A DNA stretch of 64,000 nucleotides from Tetrahymena thermophila SB210 (GCF_000189635.1 NW_002476431.1:248001-312000), one strand, 5' to 3'. Counted from the first letter of the stretch, positions 26,628-40,700 are shown. A program made the numbers and translations. Notes: generated by a model from the letters alone, not told the origin.

Positions 26628-29600
26628 TCATGGTAGCTATGTCATAAGATTAAATGTTTTTGGAGCATTTTCTGACTGTTTAATCATTAACTAATGCCTT
26701 ATGTACTAGCTTAATTGTCTATCTTGTATTATCTATGTAATATGATCAATTAATTTTTTATCGATAAAATATTTATTCCAGTCAATCAATGGCTTTCCTG
26801 TCAAAAATGGAATACCTATTCTATTTGCAAACACTTTTGTATGGAATTAAATTGCTTTAGGAAAGTCAATAAGTATGTAAGTGGTGCGCTGTATGTTTAA
26901 GAATGCAGATTTTCCACAATGCTTTTAGATTGCATGTCTTGATAGATTACCAGGATCATAATCAAAATCTGATGAATCTAAATTACTAAAGAATTTATCA
27001 TAAATATCATTTTATATTTCTTCCTATTCGATTTACATCATACTTATCTTGTTCAGTTCGGAGTTATTTATAAGCTTTTATTTTTTTTTGGGTTAATTTG
27101 ATTATTATTTAGGTGCGCATTTATAGCTGCATAATACTTCACCACAGATAAGACATATATGTAAATCAGATCCTTTTACTTTTGGGAAGAAGTTGCATTA
27201 GGAACATTTTCTAAAGAAGTATGCTTTATGGAAATCTGAATATGATAGAGGTAATTGCACTAATTTAAATTCTCTGAAAGGATTATGAATGAAAAATTAT
27301 TAGAGTTTTGCTTAAATTTCTTTATTTTATAAAATTTCAAGGAAGTTCTTCAAAAAAAGTTCACCTCCAGTCACTTAAATGGTTTATATTGGGTCTATAG
27401 TCATAAACTCTTTGGAAAGAATATTCTCATAGTGCACGTATTCGTCTTCATCTAAAAGTATGTTCTTCTAAAGAAGCTCTAATTGAGTTTAGCTGAAAGG
27501 AAAGACAGTAAGAAGGAAACAAACAAGCATTTAAATGAATGGACGCACCATGTTAAACAAACTTGCTCTGAACTATGAATTTGCTTTGATTGATTCCAAG
27601 ATATTTGTAAATCCTATGATTTATTAAGGATTTTAATCAAATGAAGAGGAGGTAGAAGCTTGGAGGAGACATGCAACTTAAATTACTACATTCATTTTTA
27701 TAATTTTTAGCAAAGATGTTACTATTACAAAAGTCCACTCGAATCCATCTCTTGGTCTCTACCTTCCCTTTTCTTCATAAATAGAAAACGAATTTGCTGT
27801 TTTCTATTACAGAGGATCATATAAAAATCCGATATAAAGTACATCTATTAATATCTCTACAAAGATTTCATCAATACTATCGTTTTTATCAAGTTATCTT
27901 AAAATGAGATGGTTTAAATTTTTCATGCTTTGTAATTTACCAATAAGACGATTCTTTATATACTTAATTGCCATCATAGAAGGTGGATTCTGTTAAAGAA
28001 GAACAGCAAAGTTGAGAATGACTGATTTACTCATTGGCAACTCTTTTTAAATGTAACTAATTACATCTTTGTTTAAATATCTTTCAGACATGAAGTAAGC
28101 GCACTTCTAGAATATCGTTCCTAAATCTTCTCCAGCTGAAACCATTTCTATTTCTTTGCGAAGTTAACTGAATAGATCTTCTATTTCTTATTTACATTGT
28201 TCGTCTATATCTTCTCTTATTTAATTTCGGATGCTTTTTGGAGCTACTAACTCCTCTTGGATCATTGTTACTTCTTGAATAATTTCAGGCAAGCTTAAAT
28301 AACCTGTTTATGGAGTATTGTTAGAATTTGCTAACTTGGTATTATCTCTGCTATTATTTAATCCTTTATCACTACTGTTTTAATCTATTTAATTATTATG
28401 ATTCATTTTATTCTCTTTTATGGCTTCTGCTTATTGGACAGCAGCTAAACTTTAACTGCTTTCAGTTCTTATAAGTTAAGGAGAATTATTCAACCTTTCT
28501 ATCATGTTTGAAAAATCATATGAATTTAAGAAATACTCAATATTTATTAAACGAATATTTAATAAGCTTTTACAATGAGCACAAAAACTCTCATTTAGAT
28601 TAAGTTTATTTTCATGATTTGAACGAGCTTTCTTTTTTATAGAAAGATTTTGCTAAGCATCGAGATGACACTTTGAGTGGACTTGATGAGTACAACCTGT
28701 GAAACTCCAAGAAAATTTTGATTTCTTTAAATCTATCTAATTTTGAATTACATCTAAATTTGATGCATTAGCATCGTCTTGCTACTAAACTGTTTATAAT
28801 CTAGCATTGCAAAACGATTCTTTAAGGAAGTAATTAAATAAATTGTCTGGAGCTAAATAGCATGGTATAACAAGCACTGCACTTCTTTCAGTAGATGTTG
28901 TCCTACATATCAAACATTCTGGTGGTAAAGGAGGATTAGATCTTTTTGCTTTATAAATATCGTGAGAGCTATGTAGGTTTATATCAGAAACTTAGAAGTT
29001 ACTTGCTTCGTCATTTTAATCCATCAAGCAAGCAAAGGAAGGATTAGAGGTAATCCTTAGTGCATCATTTTATTTAATTTAGCTTATTGATTAGCTTGAA
29101 CAAATTAAATCTTAATTTGTTTAAACGCTAGATGATAAATTATTATTAGCCAATTTATTAACATTATTGCTGTTACTTTTCTAAAGAAAATTTTATTATT
29201 TTTTGCGGAATTCTTCCATAATTCTTTATTACTAATTTTTTATTTCAGATTTCTTATTTTCTTCATCAACTGAAGAATTCCTGCGCCTAATTTACATCAA
29301 AATAATTGAATTCTCCTTCTAATAAATATCCTAAAATGCATTGAAAATGTTAATTATCTTTTTAGTTGACCTTTTTAGATCATCTTCTTTACCTGAACTA
29401 TAATTTGTGAGTTACTCCTTTATCTTTTAATTTGACACAAATAGCCTAAAGAGATATAAATCTTCTTGCAATAAGCCATTGACACTTTGTTAGGATTATT
29501 ATTATTATTGAGAGCTATTATTCATGGCAGCTTATTACGTATTATAGCCCTATTAACTACTCTTATCTTAATTTTAGTTAATTATTTAGTGATTCTTTCG

Positions 29601-32600
29601 GTCTATAGAACTCCTAATAAATATAATTTAAAGAAGTTTTACAGCGTGTTTCGCAATGTTCATGTTTATAGCTGAAATTTCTTAAAGGTTTTCACAAATC
29701 TTACTCAAAAATTGTAAAAAATTGATATTTCTCAAAAGCAGAGACTAGTTTGATGAAAATATATTTCTTTTACTCTTTTTTTCATTATGGCACCTCTTTG
29801 TCTCCATAAATTCTAGCATGTTACCTAAAATGAGATCACTCTAAAAATCTTTTTACATTTATTACTTTAAAGTTTAGTACATGTCATTGGCTAAGCCTCT
29901 ATTCCTTTCAGCATAATATGGTTCAAACATGTTTTAGAATTCTTTTTTCAACCTGAATTTTTTATGATTTTCATCCCATTCAGCTACTTTAGAGACACAT
30001 CCCTCAAGATCTAAATATTACACATTTATTTCAAATCTTTCTTTTAAATTTTCCTTTACTTAGTAAAAGTCTTGTAGTGGTTTATCAAAGAAGGACATAA
30101 TAACTGCGAATTCTACTGATTGCTTCATCCAAGACCTTTTTAAAATGTTAAAAATAAATCACGAAATTTAATTATAATTGTTTGATTTTACACATTCTAT
30201 AATTTTTAGTTTGGAGATAATGCATTTAGCAATGATATGCTATTGATACAAATATTGCAAAGTGTAAACAGAAAATACTCAACATTTAATTGACAGACTG
30301 GATCAGAAATTATTTTTTCGACACTTAAATCAAATAAATGCAGCTGTTATTGCTTAGTATTTTTTTCCCTAATTATTAAAGATTAAATTGCCTACCACAT
30401 AGCCTATAGGGTTAAGCTATTATTAGGAATCAAAGTAAATATAAATTATAGGCAAGAAAAATCGTAGTCATATAATTTTGAGCTTTTGTATAACTATAGT
30501 AATGTAAGTTCTGAATTAGGATTATCATAGCCTTCCTCCTCAGCGAGTAAATGAGCTGTTGGGTCATTTAAGTCGTAGTTTCTTTCTTTTAACTCAACAA
30601 AGTACAAAACCTTAGTCAAGTATCCTGTCAAATTAATCAATAAATTATCAATAGATTCATTACTACCATATTCATTTGGTAAATATTGTTTAATTAGAGT
30701 ATAGAATTCAAAGTTTTCTCCAAGGTTATCTGGTGAAACACTTTGAGAGTTATTAGAATTATTTTAAGAATCAAGCTATGTTCCTGAACAAAAGCTTAAC
30801 CTGCCTAGATATTAAGAAGGATTAGCTTAAATATTAGTGAAAGATTATCTTGATGAACCTTGCATTTATAATTAATTACTATTGAGGTTTTGCTAAGAGA
30901 CAGTGAAGCTAGAAACTTGCGAAGCTACAGGAGAAGTAGATTCTACATAAAATTAAGCAAAATATATTAAAAAAATTCTTACCTTGTTATTGAAAAAAGG
31001 GTAAATTTTTTCTGCATCCTATCCATCATCTTTTTTCTTCAAATGCTAAACACTAGGAACACTAAATTAAAGGACAAATTCTATAAATAAAGGGCCATTT
31101 ATAAAATTATTTAGTTAGTTTAAGATAGACTATGAAATGTGGATAAATGTCTGTGAATCTATGTGATAAATTGATCTTACGTTTCTATTTATTAGCTATG
31201 AAATTCTAGTTAATATTGCCTCGAAGTTTAAATATTCACAGCTGTGATCAAAGCTTATATGAGTCATTAAATTGCTTTAGCTCATGCTTTCTAAATATAA
31301 TTGTAGTAATTTTCTATTTGTCCTTCCATAATATTTAGCATTTCTTTACTACAAAAATGCGAGAACAATTGTCTCTAATATTTTTCTTTTATTGATAGTT
31401 TGTCCATAATTTTTTGTTTTAAAATCCTAAGTTATTTCTTCAACACCTTTAACTACTTTTTCTATCATCACTGTATTGTTAATAACAAAGTCACTCTCTA
31501 AACTTTCATTAAAGAACTGAAAGCAAATTTTCCACAAATAAAACTCAAACTTGCTAGTTTCAATTATTAGATCAAAGTAAGTTGAGTAAAACTTAACCAG
31601 AAGAGGACGAAAAATTTAATCTAAAAAAGCAATCATAATAACTTTTTGTAGATTTTTATCTGTTTGATCATTACAGTATTTTGGATAATAAAGAAATAGA
31701 AGTTCTAAAAGACACCATTTCTCTTTCTCAGACTCTAAATCTAATTAGGATTTTTCAGATTAGATTTTTTCAAGGTTTTACTCTTTCTGCTCTTCTAATT
31801 TCCCTTGCTTGTCTTATTCGATTTCAATTTCTTAATTATTTTATGATAATGTTTAGATTTTCTTTTAATTAAATAGAGTTATTTCTGTATTTTAAATTTT
31901 TTATGTCTCAAATTAATCTTCAGTATGTTATTTTTTTCTTGAAGTTAGCTCATTATCTTATTTTTATTTATCGCCGCCCAGAATATCATCTATTTCTAGA
32001 GTAGCTCTGCGCTTCAAAATTTAATTTATTATCTACTATTAGTGCTTTTTTTGCTAAATAGTGAATTATAAAGTTTCTTTATCTTGTTTTGAAGGGCTTT
32101 AAGATGCTTCCTCTGATTCCACTTCTATTTTGTTATTTTATTATAATTATTCTCTCAAATTTCCACTTATAGAGACGGCCTTTGTGTTTGGGATATTATT
32201 TTAATCTTAAGAAGACTTAGATGCGTTTTCACTATCGTTTTGATTTGATTAAATATTTAAATCGTTTGAATCTGAAGGAGATTAATTTTCTATTTGATTT
32301 ATTACACTTTTTACAGAATAAATGTTTTATAATTCATTTATTTATTGAGTGTTCACATTTGAAGATTAAGATTAAAAATTATTTAACGTTTGTTTGCTTG
32401 AAATTAAAGGTTTATTATCACTTGGCTAAACTAAATTTATTTAGTTTTCTTTAATTTAATCTTTACTCGTGGATTCTGTTAATTAAGGAAATTCAACCCA
32501 TTTTTTAGTATTTGTTTAAGAATTTGTAAACTAAAAATTAGAATTGTCTATTTAAAAAGGTTACTAAAATAAATTATTATCTTTAGGGGTATTTTAATTA

Positions 32601-35098
32601 GCAGCAATAGGAGTTTATGGAACACTTGGAAATTCTACAAATTTTTTTTAAGTTTATGATTTAAATTATTAAAGCTCGCTTAAATTATCATCTTCTTCAA
32701 ATATTTTTGATTTATTTTAATCTTTTTTTTACTAAATTCCCTCCACCTAAAGCTGATTTTTTTATTGATCCTTCTATGATAAATCATAACTTTGCTATTT
32801 AAATAGTGGCTAAGAAAATGAGATTCTCTTTTCTCTAGTATCATTTTCATTTTAGTCTTTGAAATCATCATTAAGATCTTGCCTTTATTAGTTACAAAGT
32901 ATTGATGAGGTATCGTTTAATCCAAAACTTACTCTGCTTGAACTCAAAAATTTAAAAATATTTATACTACCCGAAAGATTGTTATTTTATTTAGGATTAT
33001 TATTTTAAGATTCTTCAATTATTTTATTATTATTATCTTGGTTCTAATTTTAAACTTCAATATTTGCATCATTTAATTATAATGGAATATCCTGATTGGG
33101 TTTTGTTTATTACTACTACTGTGACTATTGATTAACTTGCTATGTTTAATTTTCTAAATTTTAATAACTTAAATTTTCTTTATTTAGTTTCTAAATTGGT
33201 GATGGAGCAGTTAATAAAGATGATTCTTAAATTATATTTGATTATGCAAAACATGGAAGATTGTTACTTTCTTCAATAGTTTGCTCCTACAATAGCTACA
33301 TTGGTGGGGGAAGATAAAATTATTACTGCTATGGCTAATTAGAATACAAAGATATGTTAGATAATAAATTCACTTAAGCTGGTGTAGAAGAAGCTAAATT
33401 AGAAGAATTTAAGACAAAATTTTAATCTTATTTATTACCAAATTAAGGAATTTATTGAGGAATATATGGGCTGTAAGTCCAGAAAGGGGAAGGAGATGCC
33501 ATTTACTAAAAAGCAAAAGGAGTCTACATAATATTTCCTCCAATATTAGTAATAAAAGGTGATGCATAAATATACTAACTCATATTTAATCCAGTATTGT
33601 ATGGTGTTGTAGGAGTAGCAGTATTATTATATCCGTACTAATTATGCTAATTTAGATTTTAACTTACTTAAATATCTGATAAATTGTTCAAGCTTGTAAT
33701 ACCTCCTAAATTACTACTACTAACTACTGAAGCTTAAAGAATAGGATCAGAATTCTGAGGAAAGAAATTATCTTAAGCGAAATAATTTTAAGAAGCAGTA
33801 GAATTAGATAAAATTTATTAGTTTGCCGTTAAAGCATTTTCTAGAGTGCTTTTTTATTGCTGCTAGAATAAATATGATAAATCATTTAAATTAAATCCAT
33901 TATTTTAGTTTATCATTTATTAATTTATTAACCCACCAATACTTGAAGTCATTTATTGCAATAAAGTATTATCTCCCTCTTGCCTCTACAAGTTATTTTA
34001 AATTCCACTATTATTAATTTATTTGGTACTGCTATTTTCTTTAAAATTAATTGCTCCTTAAGGAAACCTGCTTGATAAACTAAATTAAGACCCAAATATT
34101 CCATCTTCTTGAGCTAGTCCAGTCGAACTAGATTAGTAAATGTTTTAAGATGAAGTTATATTTTACGAATTGTTTTCATCTTTTATTTCTTTAGACTAAC
34201 GTTTCTTTTTACTGGTTTTTTTGTTTTTGGAAAGGAAACTGGGATACGGAGATTGGTTGATAGTGATGATTTAATCTTGAATATGCTTTTCATATGATGC
34301 AGGCTAGAAATCTAAATGCTTAGTAAGCAAATCAGATATCAAATATATCATAGGAACTCGATTATTCATTAAATAAATCATATTATTTAACAATTAAAAT
34401 ATGTCTTAAGAAATTGAGAAGCATTGGCCAGATTTTGCAGTGTCTAAAGCTTTAAAAACCTTAATAAATTCCTACTCAAAATATTCAGTTATTTTTTCTC
34501 TAATTTCAGGAGAAATCAAAGCTAACATTCTTTATTTTTCGTGTTCAGTTTCTTTCTTTTTTACTGGATGATCTTCGCAAAAAGTAGGGTACTTCTACGA
34601 AGCATCTCCACAATCACATTAACCTCCATCATCCATATCATTAAAGTAAACTACTTTATGGTAAGTGTGAGATCCTTTAACAAAGCAAGATTAGCAAAGT
34701 ATGGTGTCTTGGTTTTCTTTGTTACAATCAAAGCACTAAAAATATAAATCAGATTTGCCTATCATATTTGAACATATTGATCTCTTCTACTATTAGCATA
34801 ATTTATTGAATTCTTCAAATTTAGCAGTAGATTAAAAGATTCTCTTAATTAAATTTTCAATTGTCTTGCCTTATCCTTATGGCTTCCTTTTTTATCTACT
34901 GTAATATTATTCTCCTCCTTATGAATTCAAGAAACGTTGAAACTGATCGATCTATGCCTGCTAATTATTTCGAGCTTTTCCTCCTACTTACTAACCAATT
35001 TAGTTTCTTTATTACCCTCCACCTCCTCCTTCATCATTACTTTAAAAGTTTTGTTAAGCTTTCTCAAGATGCTCTTTATATTGCTAATTATTAGACAT
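26628..35098 (-). CDS. UBR1: Giant UBR1-type N-recognin E3 ubiquitin ligase
   Basis: N-degron pathway ubiquitin ligase. Starting MSNNQQYKEHLEKAQQNF at 35098, the minus strand stays open with very few introns for about 2,750-2,800 residues. The UBR box is complete at 34735-34568: CFDCNK, CQSCF, HTYH, GGQCDCGDAS and FCEDH supply the zinc ligands and acidic residues that bind N-terminal Arg/Lys/His. The centre (about 34150-31600) carries long Gln/Asn/Ser-rich inserts. The UBR1-type RING-H2 lies at 28916-28572 (CLIC ... CTHQVHSKC ... CAHC). The C-terminal cap (about 27206-26640) has CSQC, CLICGEVLC, a Ser-Arg-His motif and a conserved PLIDWNKYF-like segment. A probable intron sits near 30200-30130. 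Stop TGA 26630-26628. Domain order matches UBR1/UBR2; the length is larger because of the low-complexity inserts. Confidence 0.93.
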
Positions 35099-35267
35099 GT
35101 TAAACAAATTTTTTATGATATCTTAAGCTAGGTTCCTTTACTGATTAAATTCAAAACTTGCTATTAGAAATTGATGTCTACCTAGTATTAGATATTGTGA
35201 TAAAGGGAATATGATTAAATAAAATTTTTAAAGTAACTAAAATAAAAATGATGTAATATAATACTTG

Positions 35268-35287
35268 ATCAATACAAAAGTATTGAT
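35268..35287. repeat. Short hairpin, 8-bp arms with 4-nt loop
   Basis: ATCAATAC, then AAAA, then GTATTGAT. It lies about 170 bp upstream of the UBR1-type start codon and could be an operator or 5'-UTR hairpin, but a chance origin in such A/T-rich DNA is quite possible. Confidence 0.45.
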
Positions 35288-35752
35288 GGAATATTTTTTT
35301 GGTATTTTGCTTTTCTGTATTTGCTTTTTGTAATGTCTTTCCAAAGGAGACCACTTTCTTTCTTACTTTTTTATTAATTTATTGTAATTAACTTGCTTAT
35401 TATTGCTTTTTTAACCTATAACCTTTTTTTATTGGAATTATAAAAATCATAATTTAATGAATTGATTCCTAATAAAAAGTAAGATCAAAAAGATAATAAA
35501 AATAGAAGCATCTCCATATAAAAAGCCAGAATGATTATTTGATTATACTTTTGAAGGAAATTCACAAATAACTAGTTATTTTTTAATTAAAAAAGAGAAG
35601 CAGGAAATGCATCAATTTAAAGATATGCTTAGAGTAATTATTATTCATTAAAACATGAACCAATTAATAATAAATCAAATTTATATTTGTTTTTACATAC
35701 AATGTTTATGGTAAATTATTAAATTATATTCACTTTCTTATTCTCCATATTT

Positions 35753-35766
35753 ATCAATCGATTGAT
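35753..35766. repeat. 14-bp palindrome with central CG
   Basis: ATCAATCGATTGAT is perfectly self-complementary and is immediately followed by CAATCA. Its arm ATCAAT is the same hexamer that opens the hairpin at 35268, so the two may be related sites in this divergent spacer. Confidence 0.4.
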
Positions 35767-35961
35767 CAATCACCCATTTAATACTTATCTAAGCTAGCAT
35801 CTACATTCCAATCATTTATGCTAAAATAATAATATTATTTATTTTTTTATTTTTTTTATTTTTCTCATAGGCAGTAACCTCCATTTCAGATATTTAACTC
35901 TATCAGATTTGATTCTGTTAATTGGTTTAATTTAAAAACTCTATTCACTCCATTCATTTGA

Positions 35962-36354
35962 ATGATTGTATGGATGATTATATATATGGTAGAGAACATA
36001 TTTGAATATTTACAACAATTTAATTAAAAGTATATTTTATTTCATACAATCCACGAGTATAATTATACACTATTTCCTATTTCAATGTAAATAATTTTGG
36101 CTTTTTACATTAATTATAAGGGAACTTTAATAGATTTAGATGCTTTGATTGATGTATTTTTAAAAAAAGATCAAAACGATAAAAATTCGATCATTTTTTG
36201 CAAATTCTTTAAGTTTTTATTAATTCAACTCTTTTCTGGAGTTGTTATCAAACCTGCTGACTCACTTACTTTGGAAATATATAAAGACCCCTAATTTTAT
36301 TTCCTTAACTTGTTTAATTATTCGAGGCAAATAGCTTGTTTAGAAATTTGTTGA
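35962..36354 (+). CDS. Small hypothetical ORF, 130 residues
   Basis: The ATG at 35962 directly follows an in-frame TGA, and the frame stays open with the ciliate code to TGA 36352-36354. Segments such as NYKGTLIDLDALIDVFLKKD and GVVIKPADSLTLEIYKDPQF have ordinary protein composition, unlike flanking DNA. The C-terminal half is rich in aromatic and aliphatic residues. An internal ATG at 36085 is an alternative start. No family recognised; it could also be an exon of a larger gene or a decayed copy. Confidence 0.4.
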
Positions 36355-37742
36355 AATTAATCAAACATATTTGAATAAATGACCTATTTATTGTTATACG
36401 TAATCTATTTATTTGGTTAGGTTTCCCTTTTAAAAACGAATTTCTACTAAATAATTAAAGGTAGACATTTGATAACTTGCATACAAGTGTAGGTATCCTT
36501 ATTTATAAATACCCTGTAAGCGAGTAAAAATTAATATATCAAATTTATTTCTTTTATAAGAAAACTTCATTCTTGTTAAAACTATCCACCATTAAAAAAT
36601 TTTTTAAACTGTGTAAATAGTTATGAGCAAATTTAGAATAAGCGGTAAATATTTAGCTATTAATCTAAATGATGCTATTTATATCATAAACATCACCATA
36701 GTATTTCCTAATTTAAAAATTTTTTATTCTGATAAAATTGAAATAAATTGTTTGTTTTAAAAAAACACTGAAATTTAAAATAAAAAACTATTATAGAATT
36801 AATAAAATTTTTATTTCTATTGTTCTAATGGTCCCTAAAAAGTAGATTTTATGGCTTCAACTAAAGAATCTAAAATATTAAAAAATATATTTTTCAAATA
36901 TGAAAAGCAACCATCTAAAAATTGTCTACTTTACAGTTCAAACAATAAATTTTGATCATAATTACACACAAATCAAAGAAGAAATTAAAAGTTAAGTAAA
37001 TTTAAAATTGGGAGGTACTTTCAATTTAAAGTAAATTCAAGCTAGAAAAAAATTTAGTTTTTATTAGCAAAACTTTAAGTTAAAATATTTAATTCAATTG
37101 ATAGCTTATTTTTTTTAAGAATATTTTCAACATTTTTGCATTTGCTTTATATTAATAGGAGTATATTTAAAATAAAGAAATCAAGTTAAAAGGCAAATTT
37201 ATTTATTTTATTTTAAAAATTTGAATACTTTTTTAATCAGTAATTGCCTTAAGATGTTATACATAAACTACCATACATTAAATGAAAATGATTAAAATGA
37301 AGAAGAAGTAAAGATAAATAAAAAGCTTGTACTATCGATTTTTTAAAAAATAATAAATTAATTAGGTAAAAATTTTTCTTCTTACATGCATAACAAGACT
37401 AGTGCATATAAATTAAAAGTAAAAATTTAAGTGAAGATTACAGATCATTTAATATAATAGAAGAATATTAAATTATTATTGAAGAAAAAGGAAAAAAAAT
37501 TTCATAATCTTACTTTTGTTTTATATTAACTATTAATTTTTAATTTTTATCAAATTTGTTTGTTTGTTTAATAAAATTTTTTTATTTATAGCTTTTATTG
37601 AAGAAAAAGAAAAAATATATTTCATAATATTACTTATGATTTATATAAACTGTAATTTTTATATTTTAATAAATTTGTTTGTTTGTTTAATATAATTTGA
37701 TTATTTATTTATTTATTAATAACTTTTTTTTCCAAAATTTTT
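36355..37742. other. Long AT-rich spacer containing a local duplication
   Basis: Nearly 1.4 kb without a convincing gene. Apart from the direct duplication at 37476-37713 it is composed of A/T runs. It separates the small ORF (+) from the kelch gene's 3' end (-). Confidence 0.55.
37476..37713. repeat. Direct tandem duplication, two units of about 119 bp
   Basis: Unit 1 (37476-37594) and unit 2 (37595-37713) both start TTATTGAAGAAAAAG, continue with TTTCATAAT.TTACTT.TG.TTTATAT.AAC, and end in a GTTTGTTTGTTTAAT block. They differ at scattered positions, so the duplication is not brand new. It is not coding and lies just downstream of the kelch gene's stop codon. Confidence 0.75.
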
Positions 37743-40700
37743 TCATCCATCTTTTTTTTTCAAAATTGATAATGGAAGAGGTAAATATGTTTTTTAAGGA
37801 GCTTGTAGAGGAATATGAGACTAGAATCTATTGACTTGCAGATTATTTGTGCTTTGAGATTTTTATGGAGGCTTCCACTTTTCTTCAGGCTAATCTGTAT
37901 GAGGTGCATTTCTTAATTCATCTAAGTTTTTTTTAATAATACGTTCTTATTCTGGGTCTATTAAGAATACTCTATCTTTCATTTTTTACATACTTAAGGC
38001 ATTATTAGGCTATTGAGTAGATTGTTAATTACTTTCTTTTTAGTCTCCTTTTTACATGAGCTCTAGTAGTAATGGGTCCTCCATTTTAATCTGTTGCTTT
38101 GAAGTTAATTCTTAGTGATAGCTTAAACTATAATTTTACTATCTTTTTAATTTAAATACTATCATTTGATCAAATTCCACAATTTCGATATTTCCTTTTA
38201 AGAAACCTTTATCATTAAGTCCTCCAAAAACAATTAACTATTTATGGTTGATGCATGTGCTATGCATAGCACGAGGCTGCTTCCTATTTCCTTCTAAATT
38301 GACTTGAATCCACTCTAAATTCTTTAAGTTTAATACATGCAAGTCATCATAATATTTTGTGTAGTTCTGACTTTCAAATTTTCCTCCATATATGACAACA
38401 ATCGACATATTATACATGTAGTTCAATGAATGTCCGCACCTTCTGTCTGGAGATTTACCTATTTAAAAAAAAAAAAGCAATAATTTAATTAAAGTCATTT
38501 TAAATTAAAAATTACCTATTGTGTTTAGTTCTATCCAAACAGGAGGATTTCCATTCTGCTTTAATACAAACATTTTATTTTTGATATAGTTATTAGTTGA
38601 ATCTACACCACCAAAAAGATATAATCCTTCTTCTTTAATAAAAGATGGCACAGCATTGTTGTTTGTAAACTTTTTTTCTTTGTGAGAGTTGCCATTTTGA
38701 TTGAGAAGATTATAATATCCGTTACCAAGTATATTTATAGAGCTAGAATTTTCATCTTCTGATACAAAGCAGCATGCATGGTAAGCAATTCCTTAAGTAA
38801 ATGGATGTACGTATTTATTATGAACTACATGTATATTTATCCATCTAAAAGTGTTTATGTCTAACACATAAAAATCCTCTAAAGCTCTCCCTTCAGAGTT
38901 TAATCCTCCTATAACTACCATATGTTTTTAGCCAACCATCGTGGAAGTGTGATTTCTTCTAGCCTCTATTATTTCACCTCTTCCTATGTGAGCTCTCCAT
39001 TCATATGTTGACATATCGAACGATATTAAATCATTTAAGCAATTTCTGTGATGAGGACGTAGCTTTTACCTTTATTGCCCAGCTTGATGACTTGGGTCAT
39101 TACTCAAAATTTCTCCACCAAATATTAAAAGCTTAGTCCTTCGATATATTTCTACTGTTGTATGATTATACCTTTATGAAAAGTTATCTTTTCCATACAA
39201 GTATTTGTTAAATAAATCTTCATAGTCTTGCTATTTTTCCTTCTCTGTTTTTTCTACTGAGTTTTCTTTTTGCTTCTTTAAACTAGGAGTGCTACTTCCC
39301 TAATTTTATCCATTTAATTGCAAATTGTAGATTAAAGAGTTTCTTTTACTAATTTTGCTAATCCTTCTTTCTTTATTCATTTTTCTTTTATTAATTTCTT
39401 CCTTGTAGTCTTCTTACTCTTACCTTTTCAATTCTTAGATATGTTTTAGAGTATCATATAAATAGCTTTCAGCATCAATAACCAAGACATCTTTTACCAT
39501 GTCAGAAGATATTCCGCCAATTAATATCATCTCTCTTTTACCATCATAGCCTGCTATATTTAAAGTTGCTCCTATCCTAGGCTACGGTTTCCACGTATCT
39601 TAATCGTTATCTATCCAACAGCAAATAATAGAAGGACGCTAAATTGCGAACTCTCTTTCATTGTTTATTGCTGTGTTTTTTTTATCTTACACTACTTACT
39701 AAGTATCTAATGACTCTACTATATTATGCTTATTGTAAACACGAGTTTTTTTAGATATTTTATCTATCTGCTACTAATTTGTTTATATTTTTTCGTATGC
39801 ATCATTATAAACTTACTACTCTATTTAGAATATCTTAGCATCATAAACATTTTGTGAATATCTGTTTTAATTTAATTGCAATTCTATTTCATCTTTCATA
39901 GTCAGGTCCATCATAGAGCTATTCTACATATGTTTATTTCCCATCTTAGGAAGAAACCCATTTTTTTTATGGTTAATGTTATCATCTAACACTGAAAGAC
40001 TCCCAACTCCTCTTCCACTTTTATCAGTATTGCTTTCATGAAATTCCTCTTTATTAATTCCTGTTTAGTTGGACACTATTTTTAAATGGAGATTATTAAC
40101 AAGTTTAGTTTTATCAAATCCGTTCAGTTGTTTTGATTAAAAATGAGTTTTAAAAACACTTTCGATTTCATGTTTATTTTAATTTTTTGATTGCTTTTAG
40201 ATATTATTTGAGTTTATTTATTTATTTGTTAAATGCAACTTTTGTGGCGCATCTAAAGAAGATCCTCTGATATTTTTATTTGTTTTCTTTTTACTTTCAT
40301 GAATTCCAAGATGTTCATAATCCTAACTTAGATCTTCTTATTCTTTATTACTTGTATTTTTGTGGTCATCTTGTTAAAGCTGTTACTTCTTTTATATAAA
40401 CTGGGTAACCATTTATGAATTTATTTATTCATGGTCAGCCCAAATTTTTTTAAAGGGAACAAAACTCTTATCTTATTCCCAAAATTTTTCAGGGATGAGA
40501 ATAACTTCATTATTATCACGCTTTTTGTAGAATGTTGTGTATACTTACTCTTAAGACCACTTCTTATTAGTAGATGTTAAAGTAGAAAAAAAATTTGGAT
40601 TAGATTAGTAGGCGTTCTCTCTTCCACTTAAATGTGATGTATTTGCTCCTCTATGTCCAATCATCTCTATACCTAACTTAATATCGTGTGATGAGTGATA

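Larger units (their letters stand above)
35099..35961. other. Divergent AT-rich spacer with two short dyads
   Basis: Upstream region of the UBR1-type gene (leftward) and of the small ORF at 35962 (rightward). It contains the short inverted repeats listed separately. Otherwise A/T-rich with no convincing exon. Confidence 0.5.

Noticed and set aside
31681..32454. Phe/Leu-rich plus-strand ORFs
   Set aside because: Antisense shadows of a charged Gln-rich region of the UBR1-type protein, which stays open on the minus strand.
34861..35131. Hydrophobic plus-strand ORFs that look like small membrane proteins
   Set aside because: They are antisense shadows of the Gln/Gly-rich N-terminus of the UBR1-type gene; Gln codons TAA/TAG read as Leu/Tyr-rich on the other strand.
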